Program-made: the position numbers and the translations under genes
In this document: positions 1 to 5,821 of the stretch, in pieces
How the letters are laid out: the number at the start of each line of letters is the position of its first letter
How positions within the stretch are numbered: the stretch's first letter is position 1
From: CAZLIC01 sp964559535
GTDB lineage: Bacteria > Pseudomonadota > Alphaproteobacteria > Rhodobacterales > Rhodobacteraceae
DNA: 6,353 nucleotides
Assembly (NCBI GenBank): GCA_964559535.1
Contig: CAZLIC010000139.1
Location: 1 to 6,353, forward strand
Direction of reading: 5' to 3'
The notes under the pieces: generated by a model
Seen by the model: the letters and a program-made list of their open reading frames with translations, nothing else
The model's database searches: none
What the model was told of the DNA's origin: nothing

Positions 1-145
1 AAAAGGTTTTGAGGTTTTCGGGTGCGGCGGGCCGGAAATGCGGCTTGGCGGCAGTGCATCGTCAGGAAAAATGCAGCAAAATCAATGGCCGGTTATCACT
101 GGGTGGTGGCTATAACCCACCACCCACCACCCTAAAGTGATCTGG
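1..145. other. Non-coding left-edge region, probably near the phage left end
   Basis: No convincing gene lies here. In Mu the repressor gene is followed by a short stretch with the transposase-binding sites and then the phage end, so this segment may hold part of the left end; that is inference from gene order. What can be seen is a direct repeat AGGTTTT at 4-10 and 12-18 (8 bp period), and a looser pair GGAAATGCGGC (34-44) and GGAAAAATGCAGC (65-77). Either could be transposase sites, but no terminal dinucleotide, host junction or target duplication can be recognised. A G-rich inverted repeat at 95-141 is listed separately. Confidence 0.4.
95..141 (-). terminator. Inverted repeat after the repressor gene, possible terminator
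   Basis: ATCACT-GGGTGGTGG (95-109) pairs with CCACCACCC (124-132) and AGTGAT (136-141), with a 3-nt TAA bulge and a 14-nt loop. The structure begins 4 nt past the repressor stop codon on the minus strand, which is where a terminator for the leftward transcript would be. There is no T run directly after the stem; T-rich stretches come only about 15 to 25 nt later, so intrinsic termination would be weak. On the minus strand the loop side reads as repeated GGGTGGT units and could instead form a G-rich structure or a protein-binding site. Confidence 0.4.
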
Positions 146-694
146 CTATTTCCCGTTTTCCGCGACATCGGGGGCAGGCAACGGGTGTTCACGTGCGAAC
201 TGAAGAAGGTCCTTGAACAGCTCTGATGACCGTTCCTTGAGCTTCCGTTCCCATTCCAGCATCTCCGAAAGCGTGACGCCCTCAGATACCATGTCCCTAA
301 CCTGTTCGGCGACAAAAGAGCCGATATCAGTAGCATAATCTTCGGGCGTCATATTCAGAATTCGGTCGCCGATGAATAGACGGGGATTTTCGGCGTTTTT
401 TTCGCGAAGGATCATTTCGAAGTATTTGAGAACGTTATCATATGCAGCGCGGTAGGCCATAAGCTCAACTGCTTTCGAGGCGCCCTCAGAGCCAAAAACC
501 AGCCAGTCGAGAGATACACCTAGCCCCTTTGACAGAGAGCAAAGGGCGTCAAATCCAGGCAAACTTGCACCCGAGCGAAGCATGTACTTGTCCAGTGTCC
601 GCTTGGGGATGCCGGTCCGTTCCGCCATGTCCGCTACGGTCCAGCCGTTCCGGTTGCGAAGATGGCGCAAGCGCGCAGAGAGGACGGTGCTCAT
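146..694 (-). CDS. XRE-type phage repressor (Mu c-repressor role)
   Basis: This encodes a 182-aa DNA-binding protein, the likely lysogeny repressor. Residues about 6-68 form an XRE/Cro-type helix-turn-helix domain, with the recognition segment about 19-41 (TVADMAERTGIPKRTLDKY) and the typical end GVSLDWLVFG at 59-68. The C-terminal half (about 75-170) is charged and helical and has no visible S24/LexA-type Ser-Lys autoprotease motif, so RecA-driven self-cleavage is not predicted. I chose ATG at 694 over the in-frame GTG at 700 because AAGAGG sits 5 nt upstream of the ATG. It is divergent from the ner-A-B operon, the Mu arrangement, and the intervening region holds operator-like repeats it could bind. 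It is less GC-rich than the genes to its right. Family assignment is firm; the repressor role rests on position. Confidence 0.85.
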   Translation of the reverse strand: MSTVLSARLRHLRNRNGWTVADMAERTGIPKRTLDKYMLRSGASLPGFDALCSLSKGLGVSLDWLVFGSEGASKAVELMAYRAAYDNVLKYFEMILREKNAENPRLFIGDRILNMTPEDYATDIGSFVAEQVRDMVSEGVTLSEMLEWERKLKERSSELFKDLLQFAREHPLPAPDVAENGK

Positions 695-703
695 GTTCAC
701 CTC

Positions 704-730
704 TTGACGTTACCCAAATAAGGGTATAGC
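704..730 (+). promoter_or_regulatory. Candidate early rightward promoter
   Basis: TTGACG (704-709) and TATAGC (725-730) resemble -35 and -10 boxes for the ner-A-B operon. The 15-bp spacer is shorter than the usual 17, which would weaken it or make it depend on local DNA bending. The spacer is filled by the palindrome TACCC-N6-GGGTA, so a bound repressor would block RNA polymerase directly. No convincing leftward promoter for the repressor could be picked out. Confidence 0.5.
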
Positions 731-747
731 TTTTGCCCAAATCTGGG
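711..747. promoter_or_regulatory. Two tandem operator-like sites (CCCAAATNNGGG)
   Basis: CCCAAATAAGGG at 713-724 lies inside the 5-bp palindrome TACCC-N6-GGGTA (711-726). CCCAAATCTGGG at 736-747 is itself palindromic at five of six base pairs. The starts are 23 bp apart, about two helical turns, so dimers bound at both would lie on the same face of the DNA. They fall between the divergent repressor and ner genes. Likely ligands are the XRE repressor or the Ner-like protein; the sequence does not say which. Confidence 0.55.
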
Positions 748-759
748 GTTTTTGGCCAC

Positions 760-975
760 ATGGGCAGCGTATCAGAGGAAGTCTGTGCTGGCTATAGCAT
801 CCACAAGGTGCGCGCTGGCTTTGTCTTGAGGGGGACGAGCTTGCACGCCTGGTGCAAGGAAAACCGGATTGACTATCATAATCTGCGAAAGGCGTTGAAC
901 GGCCGATGGTCAGGACCGAAGGCAACGGCACTAGTTAACCGCGTCAAGGCCGACGCCGGAGCGTCGGATGCTTAA
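760..975 (+). CDS. ner: Ner-like early DNA-binding regulator
   Basis: This is a 71-aa basic protein in the position of Mu ner (75 aa), first gene of the early operon and divergent from the repressor. In Mu, Ner binds the early control region and turns down early and repressor transcription. Residues about 14-66 show the expected helical layout, with a likely helix-turn-helix around SLHAWCKENRIDYHNLRKAL (27-46) followed by NGRWSGPKATALVNRV, comparable to the end of the Ner domain. Start choice is uncertain: ATG 760 is the first ATG, but only TGGGG 11 nt upstream resembles a ribosome site; TTG 733 would place the start inside the second operator. It overlaps the transposase start by 8 bp, suggesting translational coupling. 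The assignment rests on synteny and a weak motif match. Confidence 0.65.
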   Translation: MGSVSEEVCAGYSIHKVRAGFVLRGTSLHAWCKENRIDYHNLRKALNGRWSGPKATALVNRVKADAGASDA

Positions 976-2953
976 TCTCTCGGTCCGGTCGATGCTTGGA
1001 GTGGGAGCTGTTCCCCGCGACCGTGCCAGCGCTGTTAACTGGTTGAAGCGCAGGGGCATCGTGGTACGGCGGCAACCTTGCAACGGCGGCACGCGCGACG
1101 AAGTCGCCCTGTCCGACCTTCCCGCCGAAGTCCGCCTTGCCCTTCAGCTGCGCACGGCCGAGGCGGCCGAGCTTCCGGCCGGGCAGATGGATGACGCGGC
1201 GCACCTTGCGCTTGAGGCCAAGCCGCCGGGGGTGCGGGAAGAGGCATACCGGCGGGCGACGATCATGGGCGTTGTCATGCGGCACCGCGCGGCGGGGCGG
1301 ACGTGGGCACAGGTGATCGCGCATCTGTGGGAAAACCCGCCCGTTCCAGACACCCCTGAAGACCCCTTCAAAGCCCCTTCTGAAGCCACTTTGAAGGACT
1401 GGTGCAGCCGGGTCGAAGGCGTCGATCCGGTCAACTGGGGGCCTGCGCTGGCGCCTGGCTATGACACCAAGGGACGGCCGAAGGTGCCGTGCGACCCTGC
1501 GGCGTGGGAATACTTCCTGAACGAAGTTGCGGGCGCCGGGGGCAACGGCACCGGCCCGAACCTGCGACGAGCGCATGGCAAGGCGGTCAAGGCGGCTGCC
1601 AAGGAAGGTTGGACCTTCCCGCGCCACTACCGCACCGCCCTTCGCCACTGGCAGGCGATGGACGTGGAACGCCAGCGGACCATCCGCGACGGAGAGGCCG
1701 CGGCCGTCAAGTCCCTCACCACGTTCCAGCCGCGCAGCGTTGCGGACATGGTGGCGATGGAACAGGTGGAAGTGGACTTCCGCGAGTTCGGGGTGTGGTG
1801 CCGGTGGCCGGATGGCGCCGTGTCCTGCCCTTGGATCGGGGTGGCGGTTGACCGCGCATCAGGCCGGATCGTCGGGTGGACGGTTGCCGGGTCTGAAAGC
1901 GAAGAGGCGGTCTTCGATCTTCTGTCCGACATGGTGGCGCGCAACGGCATCCCGCACCGGATCGTTCAGGACAACGGCAGTGCCTTCAACGGCTTCCGGA
2001 TCATGGGCGGGCATCGGCCGCTGGTGCGGCGCAAGGACAAGGGGCCGCGCAACGCCAATTGGGATGTGCCGGGCATCTACCGCTTCCTTGAGATTGCCCC
2101 GGTCAACCACGGGCCGCGGCAGGCGTGGGCGAAGCTGCCGGAAAGCGTCTTCTCGGCTCTGCGGCACCTGGACAACGACCCCGTTTTCCATCGGGCGCAG
2201 CGGACGGGCCCGAACGACCGCGAGAACCCGGACCCGGTTCCGGTGGACCTGGTCGAGTTCTGCGCCGCGCTTGATGCCGAGGTTGCGGCCTTCAACGGCA
2301 ACACCGCCAGTAGCGCCAAGGCGCTGCGCAAGGGCGAATGCCGTGACGATGCGTTCCTGCGCCTGTCGGACGGGCGTTTCGGCCGGGAGCCCACCCCATT
2401 GCAGAAGCGGTGGATGCGGCTGAAGTGGGGCCGGTGCAAGGTATCGAACGCCGGGCAGGTGCGGACCGCCGGGGGCATGTGGGGCGACGGCACGTCGCAG
2501 ACCACCATGCTGCGCTATGCCGGGAAGTTCGTTGTGGTGGGCATCGACCCGGCCGACCCCGCGGCCCCGGCCATGGTCTACGAATGGGACGTGGAAGAGG
2601 GCCGCGACAAGCGGATGATCGTGGCCGAACTGCCCGCCGTGATCGAAGCGCGGCACAACGACGAAGCGTCGAAGCAGCGCGCCAAGGCGGAAAAGCGGCG
2701 GGCGAAGGCGGTGGTGCAGAAGCACCTGCCGAAGGACCTGGACGAACACGTGCGCAAGCGCCGCGCGGACCTGATGGCAGGCGCTGGGCAGGTTGCGGCG
2801 GGAACTGTCTCGAAAGTCACGCAACTGCCGAAGGCTTCGCCCTTCTCGCCCAAGCCTTCGGTGCAGGATGAGGATGCCGCGTTTCGCAAGGCGCGGACAG
2901 AAGAGTTCTTCCGGCTGAAGCGTGAAGCCGAAGAGCGGAAGAGAACCGGATGA
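968..2953 (+). CDS. A: MuA-type DDE transposase
   Basis: This 661-aa protein (Mu A has 663) catalyses strand cleavage and transfer for integration and replicative transposition. Residues about 8-62 form the winged-helix N-terminal domain, with the family feature of a basic wing followed by LPAEVRLAL. The RNase H-like catalytic core holds D270 (VEVDFREFG), D335 (VQDNGSAFN) and E392 (AKLPESVF), matching Mu D269, D336 and E392 almost position for position. A beta-barrel region follows (about 470-555), then a strongly basic Arg/Lys/Ala helix (561-586) like the Mu domain III-alpha, and a charged tail to residue 661 in the place of the MuB/ClpX-contacting end. The start is ATG 968, with GGAG at 958-961 six nt upstream, overlapping ner by 8 bp. 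The TGA stop lies in a hairpin and the next gene is in the same frame. All catalytic residues are present, so it looks functional. Confidence 0.95.
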   Translation: MLNLSVRSMLGVGAVPRDRASAVNWLKRRGIVVRRQPCNGGTRDEVALSDLPAEVRLALQLRTAEAAELPAGQMDDAAHLALEAKPPGVREEAYRRATIMGVVMRHRAAGRTWAQVIAHLWENPPVPDTPEDPFKAPSEATLKDWCSRVEGVDPVNWGPALAPGYDTKGRPKVPCDPAAWEYFLNEVAGAGGNGTGPNLRRAHGKAVKAAAKEGWTFPRHYRTALRHWQAMDVERQRTIRDGEAAAVKSLTTFQPRSVADMVAMEQVEVDFREFGVWCRWPDGAVSCPWIGVAVDRASGRIVGWTVAGSESEEAVFDLLSDMVARNGIPHRIVQDNGSAFNGFRIMGGHRPLVRRKDKGPRNANWDVPGIYRFLEIAPVNHGPRQAWAKLPESVFSALRHLDNDPVFHRAQRTGPNDRENPDPVPVDLVEFCAALDAEVAAFNGNTASSAKALRKGECRDDAFLRLSDGRFGREPTPLQKRWMRLKWGRCKVSNAGQVRTAGGMWGDGTSQTTMLRYAGKFVVVGIDPADPAAPAMVYEWDVEEGRDKRMIVAELPAVIEARHNDEASKQRAKAEKRRAKAVVQKHLPKDLDEHVRKRRADLMAGAGQVAAGTVSKVTQLPKASPFSPKPSVQDEDAAFRKARTEEFFRLKREAEERKRTG

Positions 2954-2975
2954 CCGGCGGTTGCGCCGCCAGTCA
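2951..2975 (+). other. Hairpin containing the transposase stop codon
   Basis: TGAC (2951-2954) pairs with GTCA (2972-2975), and GGCGG (2956-2960) with CCGCC (2966-2970), around a TTGCG loop with one C/A mismatch. The TGA stop of gene A is the first base triplet of the stem. No T tract follows, so it is unlikely to be an intrinsic terminator. It could affect mRNA stability, the amount of MuB made, or stop-codon readthrough. Confidence 0.6.
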
Positions 2976-3007
2976 TCCATCGTGCAACATCAACCGGGAA
3001 AACAGCA

Positions 3008-3781
3008 ATGACGCACAGGTGCAGGCATATCATCGAAACCCGAACCCACGCAATCTTGCGAGATATGGCCACCACGGCCCTGTCCATCGGACGGCTTGCG
3101 ATCATCCGCGGCCCGGCGGGCATCGGAAAGTCCTTCGCGCTGGACCGCATCGCGGAAGAACTGAATGAGGGGCAGACGCAGGTGCTGATCGTGACCGCGA
3201 CCGCGGCGAACGGCCGGTCCATCCGGAAGTTCTTTGGGGACGCCATCATGCAATTGGGCCTGATGGGCGGCGGCGGCGAACCCGAGGCACGCTTCGCAGG
3301 CTACATGATGCGCAGCTTTCCCTTCCGGCGCTACAGCCCGAAGATCCTGCTGGTGATCGACGAATGCCAGCATCTGGCGCCGAACGTGATCGAGACACTG
3401 CGCGGCATCTATGACCTTGGGAAGGACGCGCGCAACGGCGATTCGGATGCACCGGCCTTCGGGTTGCTCATGGTGGGGAACGACCGGTTCCTTACCCGCG
3501 GCGGCAAGTCCGAACGGGCGATGTTCGAGGCGCTGGCATCCAGGTGCCCGATGGAATGGGAACTGGACAGGCCTACGGCCGAGGAAACCGCGGCGCTGGC
3601 GGCGGCGATGTTCCCCGATGCCCAGGATTGCCGGGACGCCATTGCGGCCTTCGGTGCCCGCTGCGGAACGCTGCGGGAAATGGCCGAGTCCTATGCACTG
3701 GCTGACAGCTTCGCGGGCGACGGCAAGGTCGGAATGCAGGAATTGGAACGAGCACTTGTTCTGTCGATGGGGGGCCGCTGA
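3008..3781 (+). CDS. B: MuB-type AAA+ ATPase, target-DNA activator
   Basis: This 257-aa protein is an AAA ATPase of the MuB/TniB type. In Mu, B binds target DNA in an ATP-dependent way, delivers it to MuA and gives target immunity. Seen here: Walker A GPAGIGKS (35-42), Walker B ILLVIDE (113-119) followed by CQHL, a sensor-type MVGND (156-160), an arginine-finger candidate in ASRC (R179), and a helical C-terminal segment (about 190-255) like the Mu B C-terminal domain. It is shorter than Mu B (312 aa): only about 34 residues precede Walker A, so the N-terminal helix-turn-helix domain of Mu B is missing. Start ATG 3008 has GGGAA seven nt upstream. The 18 codons before it are open and in frame with gene A. 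Its stop overlaps the next start by one base. Confidence 0.9.
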   Translation: MTHRCRHIIETRTHAILRDMATTALSIGRLAIIRGPAGIGKSFALDRIAEELNEGQTQVLIVTATAANGRSIRKFFGDAIMQLGLMGGGGEPEARFAGYMMRSFPFRRYSPKILLVIDECQHLAPNVIETLRGIYDLGKDARNGDSDAPAFGLLMVGNDRFLTRGGKSERAMFEALASRCPMEWELDRPTAEETAALAAAMFPDAQDCRDAIAAFGARCGTLREMAESYALADSFAGDGKVGMQELERALVLSMGGR

Positions 3782-4215
3782 TGAACGACGATCACCTCTC
3801 CGATCATGAATGGCGCTTGAAGCAGGCGGCGGAAGGCCGTGCGATCTACATCCCCGGCAAGACGGTGGAGCAGGTGAAGGCCGAACGCGCGGCGGTCTCT
3901 GCCGAGGCGGCAAAGCGGCACGCGGTCACGCTGGACTTGTCGGCGGCAGACCTTGACGCAATGGACAAGGCGCTGCCGGACCTTGCCGAGGCGATCCGGG
4001 ACGCGGCGCAGGTGTTCACCTTCCTTGCGGAGAACCGCAGCGCCGGGACCGTCGATCCGGAAGACCGCGGCCTCACGTCGATCATGCGGCTTGCTGCCCG
4101 GGCGATGCGCGGGCTTGAGGACCGCGAACTTCCCGCCCTGGACGTGCTGGACGGTGAATTGCGTCGGGTCGGGGCTGAACGTGCAAAGGCCAGGCTGAAG
4201 GGGGCAAAGGCATGA
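3781..4215 (+). CDS. Unrecognised 144-aa early operon protein
   Basis: I do not recognise this family. It is a soluble, charged, mainly helical protein without membrane segments, signal peptide or cysteines. Residues about 12-50 are rich in Ala, Lys and Glu; a short linker with SAGTVDPEDRGL (87-98) separates two predicted helices, and the C-terminus (RRVGAERAKARLKGAKA) is basic and may touch nucleic acid. Translation starts at ATG 3781, overlapping the MuB stop in TGATG, with a GGGG run a few nt upstream; it ends in a 4-bp ATGA overlap with gemA. This tight packing and third-position GC bias argue for a real gene in the same operon. Position between B and gemA corresponds to the Mu region of small accessory early genes. 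Confidence 0.75.
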   Translation: MNDDHLSDHEWRLKQAAEGRAIYIPGKTVEQVKAERAAVSAEAAKRHAVTLDLSAADLDAMDKALPDLAEAIRDAAQVFTFLAENRSAGTVDPEDRGLTSIMRLAARAMRGLEDRELPALDVLDGELRRVGAERAKARLKGAKA

Positions 4216-4622
4216 CCATCACGGCCCGTCAACTGAGACTGATCCACGTCGCCAAGCGGCAGGTGGGGTGGGACGAAGACACGTGGCGCACGGTGCTTGC
4301 CACCATCGCGGGCGTCACCAGTTCGCGCGACCTGGACGGCGAGGGCTTCGACGCGGTCCTGGCCTATGCCGAACACTGCGGCTTCCGGCCGCTTCACGCG
4401 AAGGGGCCGAACTTCGGAAACCGCAAGGACATGGCCACCTTCGCGCAATGCGAATTGATCCGCACGCTGTGGGCCGAGTTCACCCGCGGCGCCGGTGACG
4501 CGGCGGGCCTGGACAAATGGGTTCTGCGGACCTTCAAGGTCAGTTCGCTGCGGTTCCTGACCCGCGAGGCAGGGCAGAAGGCCATCACCGCCTTGATGGC
4601 CATGAAACGCCGCGTGGCGTGA
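4212..4622 (+). CDS. gemA: GemA / Mu gp16-family regulatory protein
   Basis: This 136-aa protein matches the gp16/GemA family (DUF1018) found in the early operons of Mu-like phages. GemA of Mu is reported to influence host gene expression and DNA supercoiling; the biochemical role is poorly defined. Family features visible are the N-terminal LRLIHVAKRQVGWDEDTWRTVL (9-29), a SSRDLDGEGFDAVLAYAEHCGF block (37-58), then QCELIRTLWAEF (79-90) and the C-terminal DKWVLRTFKVSSLRFLT (101-117) followed by a helix ending AMKRRVA. Start ATG 4212 overlaps the preceding stop by 4 bp, with AAGGGGG seven nt upstream. It is the last gene before a strong hairpin, so it appears to end the early operon. The length is usual for the family. 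Confidence 0.85.
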   Translation: MTITARQLRLIHVAKRQVGWDEDTWRTVLATIAGVTSSRDLDGEGFDAVLAYAEHCGFRPLHAKGPNFGNRKDMATFAQCELIRTLWAEFTRGAGDAAGLDKWVLRTFKVSSLRFLTREAGQKAITALMAMKRRVA

Positions 4623-4638
4623 CCTTCGCCACGCGCGT

Positions 4639-4706
4639 GGGACGGCCCCTGGAAGCCCTCTGGCTTCGCGGGCCGTCCCGGTACCCGGAAGGGCCTTACC
4701 CCTTTT
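4639..4706 (+). terminator. Terminator-like hairpins ending the early operon
   Basis: GGGACGGCCC (4639-4648) pairs perfectly with GGGCCGTCCC (4670-4679), and inside it GAAGCC (4652-4657) pairs with GGCTTC (4662-4667) around a CTCT loop, giving a very stable nested stem 17 nt after the gemA stop. A second short hairpin, AAGGG (4689-4693) with CCCTT (4700-4704), runs straight into TTTT (4703-4706) and is the more classical intrinsic terminator. Together they separate the early genes from the capsid genes. Confidence 0.7.
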
Positions 4707-4718
4707 AAAAAACGCTCT

Positions 4719-4746
4719 TTGCACCTTTAATGACGATGCCTATTGT
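4719..4746 (+). promoter_or_regulatory. Possible sigma70-type promoter before the capsid genes
   Basis: TTGCAC (4719-4724) and TATTGT (4741-4746) with a 16-bp spacer lie just after the terminator. If used, the transcript would have a leader of about 160 nt containing hairpins at 4776-4792 (CCGCG/CGCGG) and 4794-4808 (AACGCC/GGCGTT). This is a simple consensus match and competes with the downstream activator-type promoter candidate. Confidence 0.3.
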
Positions 4747-4832
4747 CTGCCCTCGCCGGTGCGCGCATCAGAACGCCGCGTTTGGGGCGCGGAAACGCCG
4801 GGGGCGTTGGTTGGGGGGGCGCGCCGGCACAT

Positions 4833-4878
4833 CGCAACAGGTTGCGGATGTATCGGCACTTCCCGCATGTTCTATGGT
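4833..4878 (+). promoter_or_regulatory. Candidate activator site and late promoter
   Basis: CGCAAC-AG-GTTGCG (4833-4846) is a perfect 6-bp dyad. A -10-like TATGGT follows at 4873-4878, with nothing like a -35 box at the right distance. If +1 is near 4885, the dyad centre is at about -45, close to where Mor and C bind at Mu middle and late promoters, which also lack a good -35. By that analogy this could be the activator-dependent promoter for the capsid genes; no Mor/C gene is seen in the window. Confidence 0.4.
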
Positions 4879-4914
4879 CTTCCCGACATTGCCCGTCGCG
4901 AAGGACCGAACCCG

Positions 4915-5808
4915 ATGCAGGTGAACCCCGAAAACCTTGACCTTGTGTACAAGGGCTTCAAGACCGTCTTCACGGAAGCCTACATGGAGGCGCCGAAGGA
5001 CGCGGATCAGGTCGCAATGACCGTTTCGAGTGCCGCCCGCGAAGAAACCTACGCCTGGCTCGGCAACTTCCCGAACATGCGCGAATGGGTCGGGCAGCGG
5101 CAGGTGCAGGCGCTGACGGCGTCCAGCTTCACGATCAAGAACAGGCTCTTTGAAAACACGGTGTCGGTCAAGCGGATCGATATCGCGGATGACAAGGTGG
5201 GCATCTACAAGCCGTTCTTCAGCGAAATGGGGCAGGCCACCCGGCGGCACAAGGAAGAGCTGATCTTCGGCCTGCTGAAGGCGGGCTTCAGCACCGCCTG
5301 CTATGACGGGCAGTTCTTCTTCGATACGGATCACCCGGTGAAGGACAAGGACGGCAACGTCACCACCGTCGCCAACACCGACGGCGGGTCGGGCGCCGCC
5401 TGGTTCCTGCTGGACGTGTCGCGCGCCATGAAGCCGATCATCTGGCAGGAGCGGGAACCCTACGAATTCCAGAGCATCACGGAAGGCGCCAGTCCGCACG
5501 TCTTCATGAACGATGAGTTCATCTATGGCGTGAAGGCCCGGCTGAACGTGGGCTATGGCCTGTGGCAGCTGGCCTGGGGGTCGAAGCAGGCCCTGGACGC
5601 CACCAACTATGCCGCCGCCCGCGCCGCGATGCAGAGCTTCCGCGGAGAAGGCGGCAAGCTCCTGGGCGTCAAGCCCACGCTGCTGATCGTGCCGCCCGCG
5701 CTGGAAAGCGCCGGGCTGAAGCTGGTGAACTCGGAATACGGGACCGGCGGCGTGACCAACGAATGGAAGGGCACCGCCCGCCTGATCGTCACCCCCGAAA
5801 TCGCCTGA
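4915..5808 (+). CDS. T: Major head (capsid) protein, Mu gpT family
   Basis: This 297-aa protein (Mu T has 305) is the major capsid subunit. It follows the Mu gpT pattern along its whole length: N-terminal region LDLVYKGFKTVFTEAY (8-23), YAWLGNFPNMREWVGQR (46-62), GIYKPFFSEMG (96-106), CYDGQFFFDTDHPV (129-142), FLLDVSRAMKPIIWQER (164-180), VFMNDEFIYG (196-205), GYGLWQLA (213-220), and SFRGEGGKLLGVKPTLLIVP (241-260). I chose ATG 4915, with AAGGA nine nt upstream, because family similarity begins there; an upstream GTG (4759) would add 52 low-complexity residues that do not resemble the family and would cover the control region. The decoration-like gene follows 13 nt later. It is unusual that this gene comes straight after the early operon and before the protease gene. 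Confidence 0.92.
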   Translation: MQVNPENLDLVYKGFKTVFTEAYMEAPKDADQVAMTVSSAAREETYAWLGNFPNMREWVGQRQVQALTASSFTIKNRLFENTVSVKRIDIADDKVGIYKPFFSEMGQATRRHKEELIFGLLKAGFSTACYDGQFFFDTDHPVKDKDGNVTTVANTDGGSGAAWFLLDVSRAMKPIIWQEREPYEFQSITEGASPHVFMNDEFIYGVKARLNVGYGLWQLAWGSKQALDATNYAAARAAMQSFRGEGGKLLGVKPTLLIVPPALESAGLKLVNSEYGTGGVTNEWKGTARLIVTPEIA

Positions 5809-5821
5809 CAGGAGGCCTGAC

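Noticed and set aside
733..759. TTG start extending the ner-like protein by nine residues
   Set aside because: It would place the start codon within the second operator, and the added residues do not resemble the family; ATG 760 was kept, though its ribosome site is weak.
1527..2423. 298-codon plus-strand open frame overlapping the transposase in another frame
   Set aside because: Arg/Ser/Trp-rich translation typical of an out-of-frame reading of high-GC coding sequence; the DDE frame explains the region.
1859..2980. 373-codon open frame on the minus strand opposite the transposase gene
   Set aside because: It is an antisense shadow of a GC-rich gene; the translation is Arg/Pro/His-rich and resembles no family, while the plus strand encodes a clear MuA.
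2951..2989. Selenocysteine insertion at the TGA between A and B
   Set aside because: The TGA is itself paired in the stem, unlike a bacterial SECIS where the hairpin lies downstream, and selenocysteine would have no catalytic purpose at a transposase end.
2950..3168. 72-codon ORF starting with an ATGA overlap at the transposase stop
   Set aside because: The start overlap is attractive, but most of the ORF lies out of frame within the start of MuB and the translation is low-complexity His/Arg/Pro.
4759..4914. 52-residue N-terminal extension of the head protein from a GTG codon
   Set aside because: Family similarity begins at ATG 4915, which has its own ribosome site; the extension would cover the palindrome and hairpins of the control region.
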